The notes beneath the pieces were generated by a model. That model saw nothing but the letters and a program-made list of their open reading frames with translations, made no database searches and had not been told where the DNA came from. 64,000 bases of DNA from Porticoccus sp041395745 (GTDB lineage Bacteria > Pseudomonadota > Gammaproteobacteria > Pseudomonadales > Porticoccaceae). The stretch is taken from contig JAWKZV010000002.1 of the NCBI GenBank assembly GCA_041395745.1, positions 558,001-622,000 on the forward strand, given 5' to 3'. How positions within the stretch are numbered: position 1 is the first letter of the stretch; the number at the start of each line of letters is the position of its first letter. Both the position numbers and the translations under genes were made by a program. This document shows, one piece after another, positions 53,851 through 61,160 of this stretch.

Positions 53851-53939
53851 CACCCCTTATCTATTGATTTTGCTCTCTGGCACTTTGTCCTTACTGAAGC
53901 ATACCGCTTTCAGTCAGACAGCAGAGAAAGGAGAGCATC

Positions 53940-54164
53940 ATGCCAAAACCTGAATTTGACCCCATCTTGCGCTGGCCGGAGGTGAAATCCCTGGTCGGCC
54001 TGAGTCGACCTCGAATCTACGAGCTGATCGCCGCCGGCAGATTTCCCAGATCCATCAAATTGACCCCCGGTGGACGCGCTACCGGGTGGCTTAAGTCAGA
54101 AATTGATCGCTACCTCGAAGCCCGCGTGGCCGAGCGTGACGCCCTTTCCGGTCAGGCGGCGTAG
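53940..54164 (+). CDS. AlpA-family transcriptional regulator
   Basis: A 74-residue winged helix-turn-helix protein of the AlpA/MerR-like type. The pattern LRWPEVKSLVGLSRPRIYEL then GRFPRSIKLTPGGRATGWLKSEIDRYLEAR is diagnostic. In P4-like prophages and PICI-like satellites AlpA proteins activate integrase or replication genes and can serve as excision factors. It has a strong ribosome site (aaaggag) and its own promoter region of about 90 bases. The next gene starts 11 bases after its stop codon. Confidence 0.93.
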   Translation: MPKPEFDPILRWPEVKSLVGLSRPRIYELIAAGRFPRSIKLTPGGRATGWLKSEIDRYLEARVAERDALSGQAA

Positions 54165-54174
54165 GGGGTGGGAA

Positions 54175-54495
54175 ATGGAGACAACAAAAAACCCCATCGC
54201 TGCGAACGATGGGGCTTACGAAAATCAAAAATTGCACGCCAAGTATAACTCCCGACGCCACCAGAGGGTAGTGCTGGTCGAAGCCCTGTCAAAGGCTGCA
54301 GGCCAAGGGCTTTCAACGGTGGAGGCGCGTGAAGACCTCGGGATCATTCACCCAGGTGGTCGCATCTGCGAGCTTCGGCAGGAAGGGCATTCGATCGTTA
54401 CTCGGATGGAGTGGACAGAGGATGCTCAGGGTTACCGCCACCATTGCGCCAGATATTTTCTTATTTCCTTGCCTGGTACTGGGGGTGCGTCATGA
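54175..54495 (+). CDS. Winged helix-turn-helix protein (HTH_39-like)
   Basis: A 106-residue protein whose middle (VVLVEALSKAAGQGLSTVEA then REDLGIIHPGGRICELRQEG) matches the pattern of small phage and island helix-turn-helix proteins in which ...STxEAREDLGIxxPxxRIxELRxxGHxI... recurs. It likely regulates element genes or assists the replication protein encoded next; its stop overlaps that gene's start by four bases (ATGA). Start at 54175 follows ggggtggg. Function inferred from domain and position. Confidence 0.8.
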   Translation: METTKNPIAANDGAYENQKLHAKYNSRRHQRVVLVEALSKAAGQGLSTVEAREDLGIIHPGGRICELRQEGHSIVTRMEWTEDAQGYRHHCARYFLISLPGTGGAS

Positions 54496-55022
54496 GCGCG
54501 CCTAGGTATTATCGATACCCCCGGCGAGCGTGGCGGGAACCTTCACACCGTGCTCTAGTTGCCCTTGGCCCGGAAGCATTCTTGGTCGCCACATACCTTC
54601 TCAGTTGCCCGCGCGGAAATATGGCGGGCCTGTACCACATTCCTATCCGATCGATCGCCAAAGATGTGCTGCTTGACGAGTCGGTAGTGTCGTCGGCAAT
54701 AGATTCCTTGGAGGAGATAGGTTTTTGCAAGTACGACAGTTCTGATGAGTATTGCTGGGTCTGCGGTGCCGCTCTAGAGGAGCTGGGGGACAACCCCTCG
54801 CGTCAGCAACTTCGAGGCTTACAGAACCTGATCAACCGCCTCATTCTGGATGAAGGCGCTCCATTTGCTGAAGAGCTGGAGGCGCTGGTTTTTTCAAATC
54901 CGGAGTTTCGCGCAAAGCTCATCGAAGAGGCAAAACCGCCTGGTCAGGCACCACCTAAGATCATCAATGCTGTCTCAACTTTTCAATCCGGTACCAGAGT
55001 TCAGGCTAAGGGTACGGGATAG
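54492..55022 (+). CDS. Phage replication-like winged-helix protein
   Basis: A 176-residue protein. Residues about 22-90 (LVALGPEAFLVATYLLSCPR then GNMAGLYHIPIRSIAKDVLL) resemble the N-terminal origin-binding winged helix of lambda O-like replication proteins in Pseudomonas phages, where LxPxAxLLxLYLLxCPHxxMxGxYRLP is the usual pattern. The C-terminal part is a short helical segment without a helicase-loader domain, so it is smaller than O proteins. It is followed at once by inverted and tandem repeats that could be an origin. It overlaps the winged-helix gene upstream. Assignment by pattern, moderate. Confidence 0.66.
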   Translation: MSAPRYYRYPRRAWREPSHRALVALGPEAFLVATYLLSCPRGNMAGLYHIPIRSIAKDVLLDESVVSSAIDSLEEIGFCKYDSSDEYCWVCGAALEELGDNPSRQQLRGLQNLINRLILDEGAPFAEELEALVFSNPEFRAKLIEEAKPPGQAPPKIINAVSTFQSGTRVQAKGTG

Positions 55023-55086
55023 GGTATCTACAGGGTATCTGAACCCTATCCGATACAAGTGAGCAGTGAGCAGTGAGCAGTGAGCA
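55017..55086. repeat. Inverted and tandem repeats after the replication-like gene (candidate origin)
   Basis: ggatagggt (55017-55025) is inversely repeated as accctatcc (55043-55051), with agggtatct occurring twice between and beside them. Then four exact tandem copies of gtgagca run from 55059 to 55086. Iteron-like repeats next to a replication protein suggest an origin; not proven. Confidence 0.55.
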
Positions 55087-55180
55087 GTAAAAAGCGAGCA
55101 TCGAGAATGCAGCTGCGGGAGAAGCGGCCTAGCGGCCTCGACGACATCAACAACACCGACCGAAAAGAGGTAATTAATAG

Positions 55181-55591
55181 ATGAATATCCCGAGTTACAC
55201 ACCACCGACATCCACGGTCACTTTGTGGCCAGGTGCAGAAATTAGCGTCAGGGCACTGAGTTTGGATGACATCACCGCAATTCAGCGAATCGATCCCGGT
55301 TTGTTCGAAAAAGTGGCCGAAGCTATTGAGGCGGCTGACGGAACCACCGCGAAGGCGGTCATTGAATTAATCAGCCGCTTTGGTGAGCTGGCAGCCCTGT
55401 GTGTGGCGGCCTGCGCAGATAAGGAAGACATTGCAAGTGCTGCCGCGGAAGTGAAGGCCTGGCCCATCGGTGCTTTTGCCGCTGCGCTGCTAGAGATCTA
55501 CGCACTGACCGTTGAAGGGAACGACCAGGCAAAAAAGTCTTTATCCAGGATGTTTCCGGCGGGGCTTCAGGGGATCACAGAAGTCCAGTAA
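55181..55591 (+). CDS. Phage tail assembly chaperone (lambda G-like, zero frame)
   Basis: A 136-residue protein in the position and size of siphophage pre-tape-measure chaperones, which coat the tape measure protein before the tube polymerises. It has the usual form: a short beta N terminus (STVTLWPGAEISVRALSLDD) and a helical remainder. The codons GCA AAA AAG at 55529-55537 form a canonical -1 slippery site near its end. A good ribosome site (gaggt) precedes the ATG. It follows the repeat region with no tail tube or other structural gene before it, unlike real phage genomes. Confidence 0.8.
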   Translation: MNIPSYTPPTSTVTLWPGAEISVRALSLDDITAIQRIDPGLFEKVAEAIEAADGTTAKAVIELISRFGELAALCVAACADKEDIASAAAEVKAWPIGAFAAALLEIYALTVEGNDQAKKSLSRMFPAGLQGITEVQ

Positions 55592-55854
55592 GAGGCGACG
55601 CGGGTGCGCTTGATGGCGATACGTTGGAAAAGGCTTGGTTGGAGATGGAAGGCCGGGCAAACCTTCTGGTTGCCGAGGGTCACCAGTACGCGCGGCAGTA
55701 CCATCTCGGGTGGCTTTTGTTCCAGTCAGCATTGGCGACCAAACGGATTAACTCATGCCTTGCTGCCGAGGCAGCACTACGCCGACATTCGGTGTGGGGT
55801 GAGAAAGCCGATTTCCAAAAAATTATCGAGGGTCTGAGCAATGGCCAACACTAA
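55181..55854 (+). CDS. Tail assembly chaperone GT fusion made by -1 frameshift
   Basis: Slipping one base back at A AAA AAG (55531-55537) joins 119 codons of the zero frame to the -1 frame, which is open without a stop from 55537 to TAA at 55854, giving 224 residues. The extension contains LEKAWLEMEGRANLLVAEGH and QYARQYHLGWLLFQSALATK, the T domain that recruits tail tube subunits in the lambda model. This is the same logic as lambda gpG/gpGT. The fusion ends inside the tape measure start (14-base overlap), so translation is coupled. The -1 frame has no independent start with a good ribosome site near its beginning. Confidence 0.82.
55531..55537 (+). promoter_or_regulatory. Programmed -1 ribosomal frameshift site A AAA AAG
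   Basis: The heptamer is in the correct phase (X XXY YYZ reading GCA AAA AAG in the zero frame) and is the same heptamer used by E. coli dnaX. It sits 18 codons before the zero-frame stop, in a gene family where frameshifting is the rule. Confidence 0.85.
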
Positions 55855-58800
55855 ATCAGTTGTCGAATTAATCCTCCAGGCCAAAGTCGAGGGCGAAAAA
55901 ACCTTTCAGCAGCTGACGGACGCCACCACCAAGCTGATGCAGCAACAGCAGGAGGCTGAGAAGGCCGCAGGTGATTACGATCAGCAACTGGAGAAGCTGA
56001 AAGCCACTCAAGGCGACTTGGTGGCTGTCTCCCGGGCCCTGGTTGAGAAAGGGCAGCTCGTCGAGGCATTCAAAGCGCAAGCCACTGCTACAAGCCAGGC
56101 TGATGCCCGAGCCAAAGCGTTGATCAAGACGGCTTCGGAACTGCGGGCTAGGCTGAAGGAATTGTCAGCAAACGACCCTGGCAGGGCTAAGCTGGCCCAG
56201 CAGTTTGACCGTGCCAGCACCGCCGCTCAAAAGGCCGTGGCCAGCTTCCATCGACAGCGTGACAGTCTGGCCAAACTCAATGGCCAGATGAAGGCTGCCG
56301 GACTGTCCACGGCGAATCTGGCGAAAACCGAAGCAGCACTGACAGCCGAGGCCCACCGGTTGCGTACTGCTCAGAAACAGACCGCTGATGCCATCGCAAA
56401 AACAGCTCTACAGGCTGACAAATTCAAAGCCTCGACACACGGCGCGTTTACCGGGCTTTCACGTCTTCGGGGTGAGTTGCTACGAGTGGCGGCAGCCTAC
56501 GTTTCACTACGGGGGGTGGCAGATGCTGCTGGCGGTGTGGTCGATGCAGGTAAAGCAATCCAGACCGCCCTTCAGAGGTTTTCAGTCGGCACGGGCAGTC
56601 TGGAAGCTGCCAGGAAGGAACTGGAGTTCACCCGCAAAGTCGCAAATGACCTGAGCTTGGAATTTGAGCCACTGATAGGCCAATATGCCAAGCTCGTTGC
56701 TGCGGCCAAAGGTACGGAGTTGGAGGGCCAGCGTACCCGCGATATTTTTCTGGGGATTGCCGAGGCTGCCAGGGTGATGCAAATCGACGCTGATTCCCTG
56801 GCCGGATCGGTGAAGGCCGTGGAGCAGATTATCTCGAAGGGTAAAGTTTCCGCGGAGGAGTTAAGGCAGCAACTGGGCGACCGTATGACCGGTGCCTTCC
56901 AGCTGTTCGCTGCGGGGTTGGGGGTCAGTACATCCCGCCTGGACGAAATGCTCAAGGCGGGAGAGTTAACACGTGATTCGCTTGTTAACTTTGGACAGGC
57001 ATTGCGGGATCGTTTTGGGGTTCAGGTGCCCCAAGCCCTCAAGTCTGCCGCCGCTGCGCAGGCGGCCTATCGCAATGAGCTTTTTTACCTTCGCGAAGAG
57101 GCGGCAAATTCGGGATTCTTGGACGCGTTCACGGAGTCCCTACACGACCTCACCGATGAGCTCAAAAGCCCGGGGTTTAAAGCTGGTGCGCGTTCCTTCG
57201 GCGAATTGCTCGGTACCTTGGCAAAAGTGGTTGTGTTCTTGATCAAGAACGTCGACAGCCTGGCTCGCCTGCTGGGGGCTTTTACAGTCTACAAAGTAGT
57301 CACGGGTCTAGGCACGCTCAAAGGTGCTTTGTTGGGGGTGGCAACCAGTGCCAGGGCGGCGGCTGGCGCCATGGGGTTGTTCAACAAGGCACTGTTGGTT
57401 ATCGGTGCTGCCTTTGCTGGTTTTGAAGTTGGTAAGATTTTGAATTCATTCAAGGTGGTCAGGGCTACCGCTATCGGGGCTATCGGCAACATCGACAAAG
57501 TAGCCCAGACCCTCTTGATCACCTGGCGCAAGATCGGCCCCACGATCAAAGCAACCGTGGGAGAGGCACTGAATGCGGTGCTTGCACAGTTCCGCAGCTG
57601 GTTGCTGGACCTGGCCGATCTAGTGGAAGGAGTGCCCAAGTTCGGCGATACGCTGGCCTCTCAGCTGCGTAAAGCCGCCCAGGGCTTTGATTCCAGTCGT
57701 GTGAACGTCAGAAAGTATCGTGACGAAATCAAGCGTCTGAATGAAGAGCTAGCGCGCCGAAAGGGAATCATTGACGCCAACGTCAGTGACCTTATGGACA
57801 GCATCATCGGTGACCCGTTGGCTGGCCAGAATGGTTCCACGGGAAACAGGAATGGCGGTCCCGGGGGTGGGGGTAAGAAGGACCAAGGGTTCGTTGTCGA
57901 TTCAGGTAGTGCGGGCCTGGCTGCCGCGGAAAAACTCCAACGCGACGCCCTGGAGCGTCAGCAGCGAGCCCTAGAGCAGTCATACTCTGATGGGCTGGTT
58001 TCCATCAAGGCGTACTTTGCCGAGCGTCAGAAGCTGCAACTGGCTGCTCTGGATAGCGACATTCGTTTGAAGGAAGCAGAGCTGGCCGCCGCTCGCCGGC
58101 AACAGCAGGACACCGCCCAGATCCTCGCCGATATTGAAATACTCTACCGGAACAAGGCCGCGGTGGTAGCTGATGCCAAGCGAGAGGAAGCCCAGACGGA
58201 GCAGGACCTGGCCAACACGGTGGCAGATCTGCGAACCCGTTTGGCAGCTGCTGAGGGGGATGAACGCGAAGCCCGGCTGGATGAACTTCGCCGGGAGTTC
58301 GAGGCCACCATAAGTCGCCTGACGGGTTTGGGCGACTCGGCGGGGGTGGAGATTGCCCGTAAACTGTTCAACGTTGAGGCGGCCAAGGTGGAGCTTCAGG
58401 CGCTGGAGGCAAAGCGACAAAAGGCCCTGGATGAGTTCCAGCGCAAGCTGGATAACATCGCCAACCAAGAGAGCATTGGCGCCCTGTCCTCCGGGCAGGC
58501 TGTTGACCAGGCCGATACCGCCCAAGCCGATCTCAATGCGACGCTGGATGGACTAATTGCCCGCAGTCGGGAGCTGTTGAATTTGTATGGCGATAACACC
58601 ACGGTGGCCGACTGGTTCAGTCAGTTTGGACAGCAGACGCAGCAGGCCAAGGAATCCATCAAAGGGCTGGCTGACAATGCGAAGTTGTCGGCCAAGGACA
58701 TTAATCAAGAGCTTGCCCAGGGGCTCACAAATGCCCTTTCCGGGTTCATTCAGGGCACGGTTAAAGCCAAAGACGCCTTGCGCCAGTTCGCGGCGGACTT

Positions 58801-59254
58801 TCTGCGCTTCTTGGGTGAAGCCATTCTGAAAGTGCAAATACTCAAAGCTGTCGGGGGTGCCAGCGGCGGGGGTGGTATTGGAGGCTTCCTGGCGCCGTTG
58901 CTCTTCGGCACAGCTCACACAGGCGGGGTAATAGGGGAGGGCTTCAGTGCTTACAAAGCGGTACCCCCGGTGGCATTCGTGGGCGCTCCCAAGTACCACA
59001 GTGGCGGGGTGGTTGGCCTGGCTCCCAGTGAAGTCCCGATCATTGCACAGAGAGGTGAAGAGGTCCTCACCCGCATGGACCCTCGTCACCGCGACAACCT
59101 GGCCAAGGGGGGCAAGGCCAGCAGCCCCCAGATTCGCAACTATGTTCTTTTCGACCGTGACCAGTTGACCCGTGAGTTGCTATCCAGCCCCGCGGGGGTT
59201 CAAACCATGGTTCAAGTGGTCGGCGAGAACCCCGAGAAGTTCGGTAGGCGATGA
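55841..59254 (+). CDS. Phage tail tape measure protein
   Basis: A 1137-residue full-length tape measure protein of siphophage type. An N-terminal coiled coil (residues 1-160, KLMQQQQEAEKAAGDYDQQL) is followed by the tape measure domain (about 215-400; FEPLIGQYAKLVAAAKGTEL and GKVSAEELRQQLGDRMTGAF), hydrophobic helices at about 485-530, a Gly-rich break near 665-690, a second long coiled coil (about 700-900), and the usual C terminus with LAQGLTNALSGFIQGTVKAK, HTGGVIGEGF and a GEEVLTR motif. The frame is intact with normal codon use. By the known scaling of about 0.15 nm per residue it would set a tail of about 170 nm. It is the largest gene of the element, and no other tail genes accompany it except its chaperones. 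Confidence 0.93.
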   Translation: MANTKSVVELILQAKVEGEKTFQQLTDATTKLMQQQQEAEKAAGDYDQQLEKLKATQGDLVAVSRALVEKGQLVEAFKAQATATSQADARAKALIKTASELRARLKELSANDPGRAKLAQQFDRASTAAQKAVASFHRQRDSLAKLNGQMKAAGLSTANLAKTEAALTAEAHRLRTAQKQTADAIAKTALQADKFKASTHGAFTGLSRLRGELLRVAAAYVSLRGVADAAGGVVDAGKAIQTALQRFSVGTGSLEAARKELEFTRKVANDLSLEFEPLIGQYAKLVAAAKGTELEGQRTRDIFLGIAEAARVMQIDADSLAGSVKAVEQIISKGKVSAEELRQQLGDRMTGAFQLFAAGLGVSTSRLDEMLKAGELTRDSLVNFGQALRDRFGVQVPQALKSAAAAQAAYRNELFYLREEAANSGFLDAFTESLHDLTDELKSPGFKAGARSFGELLGTLAKVVVFLIKNVDSLARLLGAFTVYKVVTGLGTLKGALLGVATSARAAAGAMGLFNKALLVIGAAFAGFEVGKILNSFKVVRATAIGAIGNIDKVAQTLLITWRKIGPTIKATVGEALNAVLAQFRSWLLDLADLVEGVPKFGDTLASQLRKAAQGFDSSRVNVRKYRDEIKRLNEELARRKGIIDANVSDLMDSIIGDPLAGQNGSTGNRNGGPGGGGKKDQGFVVDSGSAGLAAAEKLQRDALERQQRALEQSYSDGLVSIKAYFAERQKLQLAALDSDIRLKEAELAAARRQQQDTAQILADIEILYRNKAAVVADAKREEAQTEQDLANTVADLRTRLAAAEGDEREARLDELRREFEATISRLTGLGDSAGVEIARKLFNVEAAKVELQALEAKRQKALDEFQRKLDNIANQESIGALSSGQAVDQADTAQADLNATLDGLIARSRELLNLYGDNTTVADWFSQFGQQTQQAKESIKGLADNAKLSAKDINQELAQGLTNALSGFIQGTVKAKDALRQFAADFLRFLGEAILKVQILKAVGGASGGGGIGGFLAPLLFGTAHTGGVIGEGFSAYKAVPPVAFVGAPKYHSGGVVGLAPSEVPIIAQRGEEVLTRMDPRHRDNLAKGGKASSPQIRNYVLFDRDQLTRELLSSPAGVQTMVQVVGENPEKFGRR

Positions 59255-59656
59255 GCCACCACCGGAACACTGGGGTCCTTCCTCGCCCTTTTTCTGCCGC
59301 GGGGGTGGCGCTGAGCGCGGTGAGCGGGAAATTTTCTGGGGGGGGAGGGGCCTCAACAACATGAAATCGGCGAAAGCCTGTAGCCCTTGTGCTGTAAGGC
59401 TTTCAGCGATTTGGCCTATTCGATGACCTGCGGGTTCTGTATGTTTTTTCTGAAATGGCTGCAACTCCCATATCTGGCTAACGCCAGGCGGGGAAAGGGT
59501 TTCAGCAGTATTTGGCGTGCGGTTTCGTGTTGCATAGGTACATCCCACAACACAGAAAGAACGGGTGTGGATGAGATAACCCGCTAAATTAGGGGCTTCG
59601 GGGCTTGTTGTGTGGCCCTGGTGCCGTTTTCGATGCGCAGGAAATGAGGACGCGAA
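59255..59656. other. Non-coding stretch after the tape measure gene, with a G-rich tract (candidate packaging site)
   Basis: About 400 bases with no supportable gene. At 59281-59350 there is a GC-rich segment with gcgctgagcgcggtgagcgg, then aaattttc and a run of eight G, an A and four G (59338-59350). A small imperfect inverted repeat (gctgtaaggctttcagc) lies at about 59391-59407. In cos-type phages and satellites, the cohesive-end region is a G-rich non-coding stretch beside the small terminase gene, which is the position here. This is an inference from composition and position. Confidence 0.4.
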
Positions 59657-59908
59657 ATGAATGCTACAAACAAGCCCTCCCGGGACGCCTTCAACATATC
59701 ATGGTATGCCCGGAACTTCGGCATGGATCGACGTACTGTGGCGGGTAGGATTAAACGAGCCAAGCTGCGAGATGCTGGGCTCAAAGGTAAGGGGCAGTTT
59801 TACTATGTGAATGAGGTGGTGCCTTTGCTGGTGCTGGCGGGGTTAGAAACTGAGATACTGAGACTTGGCGAACTCCTCAAAGGTGCGACTGCCGGCAAGG
59901 CCCGTTAG
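59657..59908 (+). CDS. Small DNA-binding protein resembling terminase small-subunit N-termini
   Basis: An 83-residue protein. Residues 12-55 (ISWYARNFGMDRRTVAGRIK then a Gly/Lys loop and FYYVNEVVPLL) look like the winged helix-turn-helix of Nu1/DUF1441-type small terminase subunits, which recognise cos DNA. The oligomerisation and large-subunit-binding region of real terminases is absent or reduced to the last 25 residues, so it could equally be an excisionase or regulator. A good ribosome site (tgaggac) precedes the ATG. It lies right after the G-rich stretch. Confidence 0.55.
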   Translation: MNATNKPSRDAFNISWYARNFGMDRRTVAGRIKRAKLRDAGLKGKGQFYYVNEVVPLLVLAGLETEILRLGELLKGATAGKAR

Positions 59909-59951
59909 CATACTGGGCAAATTTGGGCCGATAGAATAATCCAGAACCGAC

Positions 59952-60239
59952 ATGGACAACGTACATGATCTTGGCAACCACCGCCGCCCGCCGGATGACG
60001 TGGACAACGCCGGCATTCAGGCCCTGTACCTAGCTGGTGAACTCACTCCCGGGCAACAGCGCGCCCTGGCCCGCGTCGGCTTTGAGGAATACGACAACAA
60101 TGTACTAGCCATCAAGCCCAGGGGTATGACCCGGGAAGAGTGTCAGTCCATTCTGGACGCTACCAAGCGCCCACTAATACCGGTGGACACCGGCGAACTG
60201 AACAGCCTTGAGGAAGCATTGGCATGGTTGGGTGAGTAA
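59952..60239 (+). CDS. Unknown small protein of the element
   Basis: A 95-residue soluble acidic protein; no family recognised. It contains LYLAGELTPGQQRALARVGF and MTREECQSILDATKRPLIPV, and is helical by composition. It starts 44 bases after the preceding gene, with a weak ribosome site, and ends before the toxin-antitoxin promoter. Codon use looks coding. Role unknown. Confidence 0.62.
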   Translation: MDNVHDLGNHRRPPDDVDNAGIQALYLAGELTPGQQRALARVGFEEYDNNVLAIKPRGMTREECQSILDATKRPLIPVDTGELNSLEEALAWLGE

Positions 60240-60325
60240 CACTTAACCAGATCTACCAGGCTATCAATCCGGTGCTTGGCCTCCTTCCGCTCAATTATCT
60301 CAGGCAAGGCGATAGCCTTAATCAA

Positions 60326-60375
60326 TTGCTAATCCTGATTAGCTCTCCTATTATGCGCGTAAAGGGACACTTTAC
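60326..60375 (+). promoter_or_regulatory. Promoter and operator of the higBA pair
   Basis: ttgcta (60326-60331) and tattat (60349-60354), 17 bases apart, form a good sigma70 promoter. Immediately after it, gtaaag/ctttac (60359-60364 and 60370-60375, 5-base centre) is an inverted repeat suited to HigA autorepression, seven bases before the higB ATG. Confidence 0.72.
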
Positions 60376-60381
60376 ACGCGT

Positions 60382-60693
60382 ATGGCAATCAAGCGCTTTC
60401 GGCACAAAGGATTAAAGGCGTTTTTCGAGACGGGTAGCACCAGGGGCATCAACTCCGAACACGCCGACACCATCGCCGACATTCTCGACTTTCTTGAAGC
60501 ATCACATCACCCAGCTGATATGAAGGCGATCTTTCGCTCGAGGTTCAGCGAAAAGAAAGGAAGCGGGGAGGGCGTGTATAGCATTGAGGTAAACGGCAAC
60601 TGGCGAATTACCTACGAACTGTCCGATGAGGGCGCAATTGTCGTGGACTACAGAGACTACCACGGCAAGCAGATCAAGAAGCGCTCAAAGTAG
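60382..60693 (+). CDS. higB: HigB-family toxin (RelE superfamily)
   Basis: A 103-residue ribosome-dependent mRNA interferase type toxin. The pattern is IKRFRHKGLKAFFETGSTRG at the start, then GVYSIEVNGNWRITYELSDEG and VVDYRDYHGKQIKK, the standard HigB/plasmid-maintenance killer signature. The toxin gene precedes the antitoxin gene, the reverse of most TA systems but normal for higBA. It would kill cells that lose the element and so stabilise it. Confidence 0.93.
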   Translation: MAIKRFRHKGLKAFFETGSTRGINSEHADTIADILDFLEASHHPADMKAIFRSRFSEKKGSGEGVYSIEVNGNWRITYELSDEGAIVVDYRDYHGKQIKKRSK

Positions 60694-60707
60694 AAATGGA
60701 GGCTATC

Positions 60708-61022
60708 ATGGCAAAGACTACTACCAGGCAACCGACACACCCCGGGGTGCTGTTCAAGCGGCAGTACCTTGATGCGATGGGCATTGATATTAAGACCGCG
60801 GCAGAAGAGTACCTCGGTGTTTCTAGGGCCACGCTCAGCAACTTTGTGAATGGCAAATCAGGTTGCACTCGTGAAATGGCGTCCAGACTATCTCAAGCCA
60901 CCGGGACAGGTGTTGCCGTGTGGGTAAACCTGCAGGCTCGCCTTGATACCTGGACTGCTGAACAGCAGAAATCCACGATCCGAAAGAAGTTCGACGAGAC
61001 TGAAGGGAAGCGCTGCGCCTGA
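60708..61022 (+). CDS. higA: HigA-family antitoxin
   Basis: A 104-residue XRE-type helix-turn-helix antitoxin that neutralises HigB and represses the operon. Signature: HPGVLFKRQYLDAMGIDIKT then LGVSRATLSNFVNGKSG and MASRLSQATGTGVAVWVNLQ. The ATG at 60708 is chosen because ggagg lies seven bases upstream; an ATG four codons earlier is possible. The intergenic distance to higB is 14 bases. It is the last gene of the element. Confidence 0.93.
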   Translation: MAKTTTRQPTHPGVLFKRQYLDAMGIDIKTAAEEYLGVSRATLSNFVNGKSGCTREMASRLSQATGTGVAVWVNLQARLDTWTAEQQKSTIRKKFDETEGKRCA

Positions 61023-61032
61023 AGTACCCTGG

Positions 61033-61083
61033 AAGTACCCCCTAACATCACAGTTGTGGGGGTATTTATGGGGGTATTTTTTA
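61033..61083. repeat. GGGGGTAT-type sites at the right end
   Basis: gtaccccct (61036-61044), then two direct copies of gggggtatt (near 61058-61066 and 61070-61078). The second belongs to the 15-base string tgggggtatttttta identical to the one near the left end. They mirror the left-end cluster and are candidate arm-type sites for integrase. Confidence 0.6.
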
Positions 61084-61139
61084 ATTCAAAAATAAAAGTC
61101 TCCTTATTATTCAATGTGATACACCTTAGATATGGGTGA

Positions 61140-61153
61140 GGCCTTGGCACCAT
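61140..61153 (+). repeat. attR, imperfect copy of the tRNA-Leu 3' end
   Basis: ggccttggcaccat equals the attL core except for one missing G. It is followed eight bases later by a tRNA-type terminator, as expected of the sequence that once lay directly downstream of tRNA-Leu. Confidence 0.65.
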
Positions 61154-61160
61154 CTAAAAA

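Larger units (their letters stand above)
50183..61153. mobile_element. Integrative element at tRNA-Leu, candidate phage satellite with a tape measure cassette
   Basis: About 11 kb between the tRNA-Leu 3' end and an imperfect copy of it. Content in order: P4-type integrase, two unknown proteins, AlpA-like regulator, winged-helix protein, replication-like protein with repeats, tail assembly chaperone with -1 frameshift product, tape measure protein, G-rich non-coding stretch, terminase-small-subunit-like DNA-binding protein, a small unknown, and HigBA. There are no capsid, portal, large terminase, tail tube, tail tip or lysis genes. All genes point the same way as the integrase. It fits satellites such as P4/PICI-like elements in size and regulatory genes, but the tail cassette is not a usual satellite component. 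Confidence 0.82.

Noticed and set aside
55059..55086. CRISPR-like array
   Set aside because: The four 7-base copies are directly abutting, with no spacers, and no cas genes are present.
59387..59587. Short open frames in the gap after the tape measure gene
   Set aside because: No ribosome site, no family resemblance, and composition unlike the element's genes.
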